NCBI GenBank assembly: GCA_003353945.1
Contig: PIVM01000052.1
Span: 1 to 32,033 of the forward strand
Length of the DNA: 32,033 bases
Source of the DNA: Gammaproteobacteria bacterium
Lineage (GTDB): Bacteria > Pseudomonadota > Gammaproteobacteria > Pseudomonadales > PIVM01
Direction: 5' to 3'
Part shown: positions 1 through 7,750 of the stretch, in pieces
How positions within the stretch are numbered: the stretch's first letter is position 1
How the letters are laid out: each line of letters opens with the position of its first letter
The notes under the pieces: model-generated
The model's input: the letters and a program-made list of their open reading frames with translations, nothing else
Databases searched by the model: none
Told to the model about the DNA's origin: nothing
Program-made: the position numbers and the translations under genes

Positions 1-241
1 TTTTCCAAAATTTTAAACTCACCGTATGGGTGATACTGCTTTCGTCTAAAATTTCAGGAAAAAACTCCTATCTTCAGCACCTTAAACCCTCTCGCTACGA
101 TTCAACTGAGTTTTCTAGGTTAATTGATCCGATTCGGGATTAATTCTGGATCAAGTAATTTTGGGATAGAGGGAGTAATTATGTAGTGCCAGATATAAGG
201 GCTGCGGGAAAAATATATTTTCCGAGGCCCTAAAGAGATCA
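1..241. other. Left-edge intergenic sequence
   Basis: No convincing gene is seen here. The stretch holds a 7-bp inverted repeat, TTGATCC at 124-130 with GGATCAA at 148-154, and a terminator-like hairpin at 199-230. It is AT-rich and lies downstream of the leftward MarR-type regulator gene. Confidence 0.5.
199..230 (-). terminator. Hairpin downstream of the MarR-type gene
   Basis: GGAAAA (207-212) pairs with TTTTCC (218-223) around ATATA. An outer GGGC (199-202) can pair with GCCC (227-230). The hairpin lies 12 bases past the stop codon of the leftward regulator gene, where a terminator is expected. There is no clean U-tract after it on the minus strand, so factor-independent termination is only probable. 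Confidence 0.45.
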
Positions 242-1540
242 TCAATTTTCTGTTTTCTTTGCTAGATTAGTGATTTGTTTAATGAGCGAATCTGCGGATT
301 TTCTGCCAAGCAGCTGTTCGAGAGATTTGATGACGGCAGAGGGCTGTATGGCAGTATTGCTCAGTACTCTATTGGCAGCCGGTGAAAATACGACAGGCGA
401 TTCTGCTGAACTGGAAAGATTACCCAGATTTCGGGTTAGCTTTTCCGAAGCGGTGCCATGAGTTGCCTCTTGTTCGAACAGGGAGGCAATAAACAGTAAC
501 AGTTCCTCAAGCAGCAATGGTTGTTCTGTGTTGCTCTCTTCGTTTATTGCTGGTTTCAAGTGTACTGTGTTGGGATCGTAGTCTTTTAGTATTTGATTGC
601 TTTTTCTGATTTTTCTGAAGAGATTTTCTAGCGAAAGGGAAAAATCACGGTAGTGCGTTTCTCCAAGCTGAAGCTTGATTTCATCTTCCAGCGTGATCAC
701 AGACTCGACTGAATCTGTAATTAACTGTAATCCTTGGGGCGTGAAAAAAAGGCGGCTGCTACGTCGTTTGTCTGTCGGAGAATTCGAATTTGCTGTACGT
801 CGTAGATAACCAAGTTTTTCCAGCTCTATGGCAATTCTGAGAACTGCTTGGTTGGATATTTGCAGAATTTGGGCAATATGATTGAGCGCTGTTCCCGATA
901 AATTGAGATAGGCAAGTACTTGAGTAAACGAGGGCTTAATACTTTGATGACCTTTGGCCGTGTTCAGGTTAATGAGCTGGGTTTCGTAATAGCGTGATAC
1001 CTGGCCAACTGATGCCGCAAACAAAATATTTGAGTCGAGAAACCGTCGGGGTATATTTTTGCCTTCGTACAAAAAAGAGGGGGTTATCTTAGCGAGATAG
1101 CGGTTGAGGTTTTTTAGTTGTTCATTGCCGGTGAGGGAGGCAAATCGTTTGCTGATGCCATCAAGTTCTGCGAAGGCATCATTGACCATCGCCGTGCCCA
1201 TGGTGGTTAGTCTTACCAGTTTGGCGCGCCCGTCAGAGGGATCATCTTCACGGAAGATATAGCCTGCTTTTTCAATCGGACGAAGCGCTTGATAGCACAA
1301 CTGTTTGCTAATGCCCTGCAGATTGGCCAGATCGGTAATGCGAATGCCATGTTCATTCAGTGCTATGGGAACCAACTGGTAGGCAAAGCGAATGGAGAGG
1401 TTTTCATACCCTTTTTGCTGCAGCGCAAGCACCAATTCTGTTTCGGCATGACGACCGATCGTCATCAAATGGCGAAACAGATTATCCTGATATTTTTCCC
1501 AGGTAGCGCGAGTCAGGTTTTGTGGTGCGTTGGATTCCAT
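242..1540 (-). CDS. Tandem MarR-family transcriptional regulator (two fused wHTH domains)
   Basis: This 432-residue cytoplasmic DNA-binding protein carries two MarR-like modules in one chain. The first spans about residues 20-150, with helix-turn-helix and wing ending in DDPSDGR (99-105). The second spans about 175-310, with its wing at SPTDKRR (254-260). Both wings keep the D-x-R pattern typical of MarR proteins. Ordinary MarR proteins are about 140-170 residues and dimerise, so this chain may be an intramolecular pseudo-dimer. The C-terminal 100 or so residues match nothing I recognise. The gene starts 21 bases after the flavoprotein gene on the same strand, so the two are probably cotranscribed and the regulator probably controls this operon and perhaps the divergent one. 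The ATG at 1540 has only a weak ribosome binding site. Confidence 0.8.
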   Translation of the reverse strand: MESNAPQNLTRATWEKYQDNLFRHLMTIGRHAETELVLALQQKGYENLSIRFAYQLVPIALNEHGIRITDLANLQGISKQLCYQALRPIEKAGYIFREDDPSDGRAKLVRLTTMGTAMVNDAFAELDGISKRFASLTGNEQLKNLNRYLAKITPSFLYEGKNIPRRFLDSNILFAASVGQVSRYYETQLINLNTAKGHQSIKPSFTQVLAYLNLSGTALNHIAQILQISNQAVLRIAIELEKLGYLRRTANSNSPTDKRRSSRLFFTPQGLQLITDSVESVITLEDEIKLQLGETHYRDFSLSLENLFRKIRKSNQILKDYDPNTVHLKPAINEESNTEQPLLLEELLLFIASLFEQEATHGTASEKLTRNLGNLSSSAESPVVFSPAANRVLSNTAIQPSAVIKSLEQLLGRKSADSLIKQITNLAKKTEN

Positions 1541-1561
1541 TGGTTCGCTTATCTTTCTGCT

Positions 1562-3043
1562 TTAAGTTTTGCGAGTAGCCGCGGCTTTACCCGCCAAACG
1601 GCCGGAAAAGGTTGCATCGCCAACCGACGTGCCGCTATTGTATCCTTCGCCTGTGCGAGGCACGCCAGCGGCCGTGCGTCCAGCTGCATAAAGCCCCGGT
1701 ATAATGTCGCCATTCAGGTTGAGCACCTCTCCGCTGGGTTGCGTTTCCAATCCGCCCAGCGTGAAATACGGTAGAATCACACCCCGATCAGCTGAACAAT
1801 CCAATCCAACAAAGGGTGGTTCAATCGGCTTTAACCATTCGGCCGCTTTATGAAATAAGGGGTCCTCACCGTTAGCTGCGTGCTGGTTGTAGTATTTGAC
1901 CGTATGTTTCAGCATGCCTATGGGCAGTTTCAGTTCTTCTTCCAGTTCCTCAATCGTTTCGCCGGTTCCGGCAATATCTGCATTGAGTAGGGGAGGGGGT
2001 GTGTAATCGTCATCGGCATGTTGTATCAGGTAGACACGCCCTTGGGGTTGCTGAAGTACGTAATGCGCGACGCGGCTGTGATAACTGTCTTCGCTGACAA
2101 ATCGCTGTCCCTGTGCATTGACAAAAATGCCAGAGGTTGTTTCTGCCGGCGGGTAAAAGGGCATTGATATAAACCCTTCGTTCATATTAATGGCGTTGGC
2201 GCCAACACCCATGCCCATTAGGATGCCAGTGCCGGTATCACCGGGATTGCCGACAGGATAGTTACCGCGAGCGAGTTTGGGTGCGTATTTTTCCAACATG
2301 GGCTGATTCATACAAAAGCCGCCGGCGCTGAGTACGACGCCCCCACGTGCTTTAACGTTAAGTTCTTGTTGGTCTATTCTCACCACCAGCCCATGTACGG
2401 CATTGTTGTCATCTGCAATCAGGGTCAGCACTCGGGCATCGTAGCGAATATCAACACCGCGTTTTTGTACTTGTTCGGAAATAATTTTCCATAGCAGGGG
2501 GCCACCGTTATCGCCTTCAATTTCCAGCGCATGACCGCGAGGGCAGGGGGTTGCTTGTTCGGAATAGGGCCAGGTTTTCTCATTACCTGAATACAGTAGT
2601 CCGTCATCCGTCATAGGGATGATGGCTCGTCTGTCATGAAAGGAATGTTTGTAGACAGCACCTTTATCCACCATCCATTGATAATGAGCGAGACTGTTTT
2701 CGCAATAATTGCGTACTTTGGCTTCATCCGCAGTGGGCCCGATGGATGCCATCAGATACTTAAACATATTTTCTGTGCTGTCTTCAAAACCACAGGCTTT
2801 CTGGATGGGTGTCCCTCCGTGGCCCCCGTAATACACCTCGCCGGAAGACAGGGCCGTAGAGCCACCACCGTCACTGGCCAGTTCAAACAGCGTGACTTTG
2901 GCGTCGGCATCGGCCGCTTCAATGGCGGCACAGGCCCCGGCTCCGCCATAACCCACAATGGCGACGTCGGTTTCAATATCCCATTTTTCTATTGTTGACA
3001 AGCGCTTAGGCTGGGTTGGATTGGTTTTGGCTGCCTTTTGCAT
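1562..3043 (-). CDS. FAD-dependent dehydrogenase, fumarate reductase / 3-ketosteroid dehydrogenase family
   Basis: The 493-residue product begins with an FAD-binding Rossmann segment, DVAIVGYGGAGACAAIEAA, followed by GGGSTALSSG, the flavin-binding pattern of the FAD_binding_2 family. It ends with IPGLYAAGRTAAGVPRTGEG followed by a glycine-rich stretch, the usual C-terminal FAD-binding part of fumarate reductase flavoproteins and 3-ketosteroid dehydrogenases. The family transfers hydride to or from an activated C-C bond next to a carbonyl. I chose the ATG at 3043 because AAGAGG lies 9 bases upstream; the longer frame to 3109 has no such signal. No Tat or Sec signal and no heme motif is seen, so it is probably cytoplasmic. 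It is the first gene of a two-gene operon with the tandem MarR regulator and diverges from the LLM oxidoreductase. Substrate is not determined; a steroid, a cyclic enone or an acyl-CoA are possible. Confidence 0.8.
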   Translation of the reverse strand: MQKAAKTNPTQPKRLSTIEKWDIETDVAIVGYGGAGACAAIEAADADAKVTLFELASDGGGSTALSSGEVYYGGHGGTPIQKACGFEDSTENMFKYLMASIGPTADEAKVRNYCENSLAHYQWMVDKGAVYKHSFHDRRAIIPMTDDGLLYSGNEKTWPYSEQATPCPRGHALEIEGDNGGPLLWKIISEQVQKRGVDIRYDARVLTLIADDNNAVHGLVVRIDQQELNVKARGGVVLSAGGFCMNQPMLEKYAPKLARGNYPVGNPGDTGTGILMGMGVGANAINMNEGFISMPFYPPAETTSGIFVNAQGQRFVSEDSYHSRVAHYVLQQPQGRVYLIQHADDDYTPPPLLNADIAGTGETIEELEEELKLPIGMLKHTVKYYNQHAANGEDPLFHKAAEWLKPIEPPFVGLDCSADRGVILPYFTLGGLETQPSGEVLNLNGDIIPGLYAAGRTAAGVPRTGEGYNSGTSVGDATFSGRLAGKAAATRKT

Positions 3044-3136
3044 GGTGTGATGCCTCTTGAAAAGTGAACTGTTTCGATTCGCCTTATTTAGGCTGTCTTC
3101 CGGTGGCAAATGTCTTTACCGCGTTTTTGCTACGTT

Positions 3137-3170
3137 TTTACCATGTGGATGAATATGAAAATATGGTAAA
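3137..3170. promoter_or_regulatory. Inverted repeat TTTACCAT-N18-ATGGTAAA, possible operator
   Basis: The arms TTTACCAT (3137-3144) and ATGGTAAA (3163-3170) are perfect inverted copies separated by 18 bases. The site lies about 95 bases upstream of the flavoprotein start, in the divergent region. A tandem MarR protein encoded in the same operon is an obvious candidate to bind it, but that is inference. Confidence 0.4.
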
Positions 3171-3300
3171 TAGATGTTTGGATAAAGTAAATATATATTG
3201 TGCTCGTAATTAGAGTTCCTGTACTATTCGCAGTTAATAATCATCAAATCGGGCTGGTCAAATACGCGTTATATGTATGCGTTTATGCCTGTCGAAAAAA

Positions 3301-3342
3301 AGTAAAAGTAAAAGTAAAAGTAAAAGTAAAAGTAAAAGTAAA
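3301..3342 (+). repeat. Seven tandem AGTAAA hexamers
   Basis: Seven exact copies of AGTAAA run without interruption and end 11 bases before the AGAGGAG ribosome binding site (3354-3360) of the LLM oxidoreductase gene. Such simple repeats can change length by slippage. The copy number here would alter promoter or leader spacing rather than the reading frame. Confidence 0.9.
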
Positions 3343-3368
3343 AATTAAAAAGTAGAGGAGAGATGAGA

Positions 3369-4238
3369 ATGAAGTTTTCGCTAACCCTGACATTTAATCC
3401 CATGAAAGATCAGATTGAGTTGAGCAAAATTGCCGACGAGATGGGCATGCATTCGGTCAATTTAGGTGATGGTTTGTTTTACTATGAAGAAACCACGGTG
3501 GATTACAGCTATACCGACAGCGGAGACCGCTACTGGAGCGCCAGAACTCCCTTCCTCGATCCATTCTGTGCAATTGCTCATCTCGGAGCAGTAACCAAAG
3601 ATATCCGCTTTTTAGTGAACGTATTAAAATTACCGTGTCGTCAACCAATGCTGGTCGCTAAACAAGCAGGTACAGCCGCTTATCTTTGTCAGGACCGTAT
3701 GTCGCTGGGTGTTGGCCTGAGCGTATGGCCAGAGGATTTTTCGGTTAACGGAGAGGATATGAGCACTCGCGGTGTGCGTTGCAGTGAGATGATCGAGATT
3801 TTGCAGAAGGCATTCACTGGTGACGTGTTTGAACATCATGGTAAGTTTTATGATATCCCAGCGCTATCGATTAATCCGGTTCCCCAAAAACCCATGCCTA
3901 TTCTGATTGGCGGCACAGCAAGTCCGGCACTGCGTCGTGCTGCGCGCCTGTGTGATGGTTTTGTCTCGCCCAATGTGAAATCGCCAGAAATCGAGAAAAT
4001 GATCAAAGAAATAAACGGTTACAGAAAGGAATACGGCACGGACAACAAACCGTTTGAGATGATTTCCGTCGCAACAGACATCTATGACCTTGATGGTCAT
4101 AAGCGACTGCGGGATATGGGCGTTGATGAAGCCTGTGTTATGCCTTGGATGTACTATGGAGGCAAGTTCAATTCACCGCTGGATTTTAAGATTGATTGCC
4201 TGAAGCGCTTTAACGATGAAGTCATGTCAAAAATGTAA
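3369..4238 (+). CDS. LLM-class flavin-dependent oxidoreductase
   Basis: The 289-residue protein belongs to the luciferase-like monooxygenase superfamily (FMN- or F420-dependent TIM barrel). Recognisable segments are the N-terminal strand KFSLTLTFNP, the LGVGLSVWPEDF region near residue 115, FTGDVFEHHGKFYDI near 155, and PMPILIGGTASPALRRAAR near 178, followed by CDGFV. All are typical of this family. An upstream ATG at 3363 exists, but AGAGGAG at 3354-3360 is 8 bases from the ATG at 3369, so that start is preferred. It is the first rightward gene after the divergent promoter and is followed 105 bases later by the Fe-S flavoenzyme. Members act as oxygenases or hydride-transfer reductases, and the sequence does not decide which applies here. 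Confidence 0.8.
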   Translation: MKFSLTLTFNPMKDQIELSKIADEMGMHSVNLGDGLFYYEETTVDYSYTDSGDRYWSARTPFLDPFCAIAHLGAVTKDIRFLVNVLKLPCRQPMLVAKQAGTAAYLCQDRMSLGVGLSVWPEDFSVNGEDMSTRGVRCSEMIEILQKAFTGDVFEHHGKFYDIPALSINPVPQKPMPILIGGTASPALRRAARLCDGFVSPNVKSPEIEKMIKEINGYRKEYGTDNKPFEMISVATDIYDLDGHKRLRDMGVDEACVMPWMYYGGKFNSPLDFKIDCLKRFNDEVMSKM

Positions 4239-4297
4239 CAAGAAGACAACACCCCTCACCGGAGCGCCGGCCGCCCCAACCGGAATTGCCGGACCAC

Positions 4298-4319
4298 CTC
4301 TCTCCCAAGCGGGAGAGGG
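4298..4319. repeat. REP-like hairpin (CTCTCCC-AAGC-GGGAGAG)
   Basis: CTCTCCC (4300-4306) and GGGAGAG (4311-4317) form a perfect stem around AAGC, in a GC-rich 93-base gap between two cotranscribed genes. A related core occurs at 12388-12407. It resembles widespread intergenic palindromes of gammaproteobacteria and may protect the mRNA end or attenuate transcription. Confidence 0.5.
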
Positions 4320-4343
4320 CTATTTAATCTATTGGAGAATTCA

Positions 4344-6314
4344 ATGACGGCTCTCGATTCGCTTTTTTCACCGATAAAAATCGGCCAAATGGAACTGCCA
4401 AACCGCTTGGTGATGGCACCGATGACGCTGGATCTGGCCAATAACGATGAAACGCCTTCGCAGCGCCAGATTGATTATTATGCTGAACGAGCCAAAGGTG
4501 GTGTTGGCTTGGTCACGGTTGAAGTGGTGACTGTCGATCCAGATCATCGCTATCAACAACGTTCCCTTGGTTTGTATGGCGACGATATGATTGAAGCGCA
4601 CAAAAAACTGGTCGATGCTGTTCATGCAGTCGGTTGCAAAGTGCAACCCCAATTGGTGCATCCAGGCCCTGAATCACTGGCGCCTTTATTCAAAGGTATC
4701 CCCGCACTTGGTCCTTCCGTTCTGCGTACGCCGACCACGACATTGACCTGTGAGGAAATTACGCTGGAGCAACTCGCAGAAGCGGTTGAACGCTTTGGCG
4801 ATGCGGCTCTGCGTGCAAAACAGGCGGGCTATGACGGCATTGAGTTGCATGCAGCACACAGTTATTTGCTGTTGGGTTCTTTTCTATCGCCCATCAGAAA
4901 TCATCGTCAGGACCAGTTTGCTGGCAAAAAACTTGAAACCCGCATGAAACTGCTATTGGAAGTGCTGGCGAATATCCGTCAAAAAGTCGGTGATGATTTT
5001 CCTATTACCCTGCGCATCGCGGGTTATGAAAGAGATCCTGGTGGGCGCACAATTGATGAAACCCAGCGCATGGTTCCCATCTTGGAAAAAGCCGGTGTGA
5101 ATTGTTTTCATATCAGTGGCGGTGTGACGGATGCGTCGATTTCACAGATTATTGCAGGTTCCTCTTATCCCAGCGGATTTAATCTGGCAGAGGCCAGAGC
5201 AGTGAAATCGGTTGCGACAGTACCGGTGATGGTAGTGGGTAGATTATGGGATCCGGTTGAAGCAGCAAAAATTATAGCCAATGAAGACGTGGATATGATT
5301 GTATTGGGACGGCCACTGCTTGCTGATCCGAATATACCGAAAAAAATACAAAGCGGTCAGCTGGATGATATTCGCATGTGTAATTCCTGCGAGGTCTGTG
5401 TGGACGACATGATGGCTCATGGCAGTGGTGTTGCCTGTGCAATCAATGCGCGATGCTGTAAAGAAGCTGAATTTCCTCTGGATAAAGCTGAAAAGGCCAA
5501 GTGTGTACTGGTGGTCGGTGGTGGCGCTGCGGGAATGGAGGCAGCACGTATTGCGCACGGTCGTGGACATCAGGTGACACTGATAGAAAAGGAATCAAAA
5601 CTGGGCGGTACGCTGAATTACGCCGCAGTTGTACATCCCGACAACCAGGTTTTTCTCGATTATCTCGTGCATCAAATGGAGTCCCTGCCGATTGAAGTCA
5701 GCTTGGGAAAAACAGCCACTGAAGACGATATTAAAGCAATCAATCCCGATGCCATTATCGTCGCAACAGGCGCAAAGATGGCACCGCCTGACATTAAAGG
5801 GGCTAATTTGCCGCATGTGATCAAAGGTGAGACTGTTCGACGTTTGCTGAAAGAAAACAGTCCTGAACTTGGCCAGCTAAAAGAAGCCAGCGGTAAGACG
5901 GTGATTGTTGGTTGTGGATTGATAGGTGTTGAGCTGGCGGTGTATCTGGCGCGTCAGGGCTGTAATGTGCAGGTGGTTGATGCTCAGACCCGTATTGCCG
6001 AAGAGCTGGGTCGAGGCAAAAAAAGACGCACCGAGCATATGCGCGACCTTGACGCATTAGGCGTACCGCTGAATACAGCCGTGACAGTCGACGAGATTGG
6101 CGTAGATGGTTTGTTAATAACGACTGCAGATGGGAAACCTCATTTGTTGAAAGCGCAACACATTGTGTTGATTGATCTGCCCGAGCAGGATACGGCATTT
6201 TATGAGCGCGTTCAGTTGCTGGCGGAAGAAGTGCACAGCATTGGCGATTGCACAGGGTTTGGATTGATCCATAAAGCTGTGCGGGAAGCGACAGAGCTTG
6301 CCTATAAGCTGTAA
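4344..6314 (+). CDS. Old-yellow-enzyme / 2,4-dienoyl-CoA reductase-type Fe-S flavoenzyme
   Basis: The 656-residue protein has the three-part layout of FadH, trimethylamine dehydrogenase and BaiCD/BaiH. An FMN-binding TIM barrel spans residues 1-340 (NRLVMAPMT near the start, GYDGIELHAAHSYLL in the middle, DMIVLGRPLLADP near its end). A four-cysteine [4Fe-4S] motif lies at Cys346, Cys349, Cys352 and Cys365. FAD- and NAD(P)-binding folds follow (VVGGGAAGMEAARIA, then VIVGCGLIGVELAVYLARQG). The third cysteine is one residue earlier than in FadH (C-x2-C-x2-C-x12-C instead of C-x2-C-x3-C-x11-C). GGAG at 4334-4337 is 6 bases from the ATG at 4344 and fixes the start. The family reduces conjugated enones or dienoyl thioesters with NAD(P)H. 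With the neighbouring flavoprotein and molybdenum enzyme it may act on a cyclic or steroid-like substrate (inference). Confidence 0.87.
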   Translation: MTALDSLFSPIKIGQMELPNRLVMAPMTLDLANNDETPSQRQIDYYAERAKGGVGLVTVEVVTVDPDHRYQQRSLGLYGDDMIEAHKKLVDAVHAVGCKVQPQLVHPGPESLAPLFKGIPALGPSVLRTPTTTLTCEEITLEQLAEAVERFGDAALRAKQAGYDGIELHAAHSYLLLGSFLSPIRNHRQDQFAGKKLETRMKLLLEVLANIRQKVGDDFPITLRIAGYERDPGGRTIDETQRMVPILEKAGVNCFHISGGVTDASISQIIAGSSYPSGFNLAEARAVKSVATVPVMVVGRLWDPVEAAKIIANEDVDMIVLGRPLLADPNIPKKIQSGQLDDIRMCNSCEVCVDDMMAHGSGVACAINARCCKEAEFPLDKAEKAKCVLVVGGGAAGMEAARIAHGRGHQVTLIEKESKLGGTLNYAAVVHPDNQVFLDYLVHQMESLPIEVSLGKTATEDDIKAINPDAIIVATGAKMAPPDIKGANLPHVIKGETVRRLLKENSPELGQLKEASGKTVIVGCGLIGVELAVYLARQGCNVQVVDAQTRIAEELGRGKKRRTEHMRDLDALGVPLNTAVTVDEIGVDGLLITTADGKPHLLKAQHIVLIDLPEQDTAFYERVQLLAEEVHSIGDCTGFGLIHKAVREATELAYKL

Positions 6315-6365
6315 TATTTTGAGGCACAAATTCATTTCCCCCTCATCAAAGGCTAATGCGACTAT

Positions 6366-6399
6366 GTAGGGTGCAATGCGCAAGCTTATTGCACCCTAC
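6366..6399. repeat. REP-like 12-bp hairpin GTAGGGTGCAAT/ATTGCACCCTAC
   Basis: A perfect 12-bp inverted repeat (6366-6377 with 6388-6399) encloses a 10-base loop and sits 51 bases past the Fe-S flavoenzyme stop. A second element with the same GTAGGGTG end lies at 7640-7693, so this is a dispersed intergenic palindrome rather than a gene-specific terminator. There is no T-run after it. Confidence 0.7.
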
Positions 6400-6474
6400 G
6401 TGCCCTGGTAGTCCATAAGTTGCTCCAGAGGGAGAGGTATATCTGGCCCCAAAAAAACATTGGAGTGATTTAAA

Positions 6475-7575
6475 ATGCATGTCCTTATCGTAGGTGGCGC
6501 TGGTGTCACCGGTGTGGTGATTGTAAGAGAGTTATTACAGCGTGGCTGTTCGGTGACGATTCTGCATCGTGGTACCCATGAGCCCGACCTGCCGGAGCAG
6601 GTAGAACATATCCATACCAATCCCTATTCACTGGAAGATCTTCAGTCAGCCCTTGAGCATAAAACCTTCGATGCGGCGGTTATCACCTACGGCAGATTGA
6701 AATACGTGGCTGAAGCGCTGATCGGTAAAACAAGCCGATTGGTCACTGTCGGAGGCGCCGCGCCCATATATAAGGGCTGGGGTGAGATGGCCGCTCCTAA
6801 TCCTTGGGAAACCACTGAGCCAACACCACTTATGCTGGAGGAAGACCACCCGCTTTCCGTAGTTGAGCATAGCGATCGGTTTTCCGCAGCGGTGAGAAAA
6901 ACTGAGCAGCATGTGATGCAGATGCATAGCGATGAAAAATTCAATGTGTCGCATTTTCGTTATCCCCTGGTGTATGGCCCGAATAATATCGTACCGGGGG
7001 AGTGGGGTATGATGCGGCGCGCGTTGGATAAGCGTCGTCAATTGATTATGCCCGCCGGTGGCTTGACGCTTGTCTCCCGGGGGTATTGTGAAAACATTGC
7101 TCACGCCATTGTACTGGCGGTGGAAAATCCAGAGGCCTCTGCCGGACAAATCTACAATGTGCGCGATGACAGGCTGGTATCCAATTACGAATGGGTGTCA
7201 ATCATCGGTCAGATCATGGATTTTGAGTTTGAGCCTGTTACAGTGCCTTTTGAAAGTTTGCCGACAGGTTTTCGTGCGACCCATCCGCAGTTGCTGTATC
7301 GGCATCACAACGTAATGGATATCAGTAAGTTGAAGGAACAGCTGGGCTATCGGGATGTGTTTACTGCCGAGGAAGCGATAGAGCAAACTATTAAGTGGTA
7401 TATGGATAATCCCCCACCCGCAGGCGGGGAGGGTGAGCAAAATCTGGGCGATCCTTATGATTATGCCTATGAGGAATCCATTATTAATGCCTATAAGCAG
7501 TGTATAGGGAATCTGGGCGATGAAATAAAAGCAATGACCCATATTCCGGTGACTTGGAAACATCCTTATTCGTAA
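6475..7575 (+). CDS. NAD-dependent epimerase/dehydratase-like (extended SDR) protein
   Basis: The 366-residue protein opens with MHVLIVGGAGVTGVVIVREL, a Rossmann strand with the GxxGxxG nucleotide-binding loop of extended short-chain dehydrogenases. The segment FRYPLVYGPNNIVPGEWG (about residues 161-178) matches the region after the active site in NAD-dependent epimerases and isoflavone-reductase-like proteins. A canonical YxxxK catalytic pair is not obvious, so it may be an atypical member or bind NAD(P) without epimerising. GGAG about 9 bases upstream supports the ATG at 6475. It lies between two REP-like hairpins, co-directional with the Fe-S flavoenzyme and the molybdenum enzyme, which suggests a shared pathway. 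The C-terminal 40 residues, rich in Tyr and Pro, are unassigned. Confidence 0.72.
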   Translation: MHVLIVGGAGVTGVVIVRELLQRGCSVTILHRGTHEPDLPEQVEHIHTNPYSLEDLQSALEHKTFDAAVITYGRLKYVAEALIGKTSRLVTVGGAAPIYKGWGEMAAPNPWETTEPTPLMLEEDHPLSVVEHSDRFSAAVRKTEQHVMQMHSDEKFNVSHFRYPLVYGPNNIVPGEWGMMRRALDKRRQLIMPAGGLTLVSRGYCENIAHAIVLAVENPEASAGQIYNVRDDRLVSNYEWVSIIGQIMDFEFEPVTVPFESLPTGFRATHPQLLYRHHNVMDISKLKEQLGYRDVFTAEEAIEQTIKWYMDNPPPAGGEGEQNLGDPYDYAYEESIINAYKQCIGNLGDEIKAMTHIPVTWKHPYS

Positions 7576-7639
7576 CATAAAAAATTGAATAATTGCGGTC
7601 AGAGTAGAACGGCACTTGATTAAGGCAATTCTCGGATTC

Positions 7640-7693
7640 GTAGGGTGTCAGTAAGCGAAGCGCACTGCACCAATTTTCCTATTGTCACCCTAC
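7640..7693. repeat. Second REP-like element, GTAGGGTG...CACCCTAC
   Basis: GTAGGGTG (7640-7647) and CACCCTAC (7686-7693) are inverted copies. Between them GGTGTCAGT...GCG and CGCACTGCACC (7644-7672) can form an alternative imperfect hairpin. The ends match the 6366-6399 element, so both belong to one repeat family. It precedes the molybdenum enzyme gene. Confidence 0.6.
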
Positions 7694-7750
7694 ATACGGA
7701 CTCCGATCTTCAAGAGTTTTTACTTTGCCCAAATTTTGTTGGAGCCAACG

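Larger units (their letters stand above)
3044..3368. promoter_or_regulatory. Divergent promoter region between the flavoprotein and LLM oxidoreductase genes
   Basis: This 325-base AT-rich stretch has no gene. It must carry promoters for both directions. It contains an 8-bp inverted repeat (3137-3170) and a run of seven AGTAAA hexamers (3301-3342) just ahead of the ribosome binding site of the rightward gene. Confidence 0.6.

Noticed and set aside
3301-3342. Repeat run considered as a CRISPR-like array
   Set aside because: The unit is a 6-base simple repeat with no spacers, and no cas genes are nearby.
5821-6327. Long minus-strand frame opposite the OYE-type gene
   Set aside because: It is fully antisense to a well-supported gene, and its composition is that of a shadow frame.
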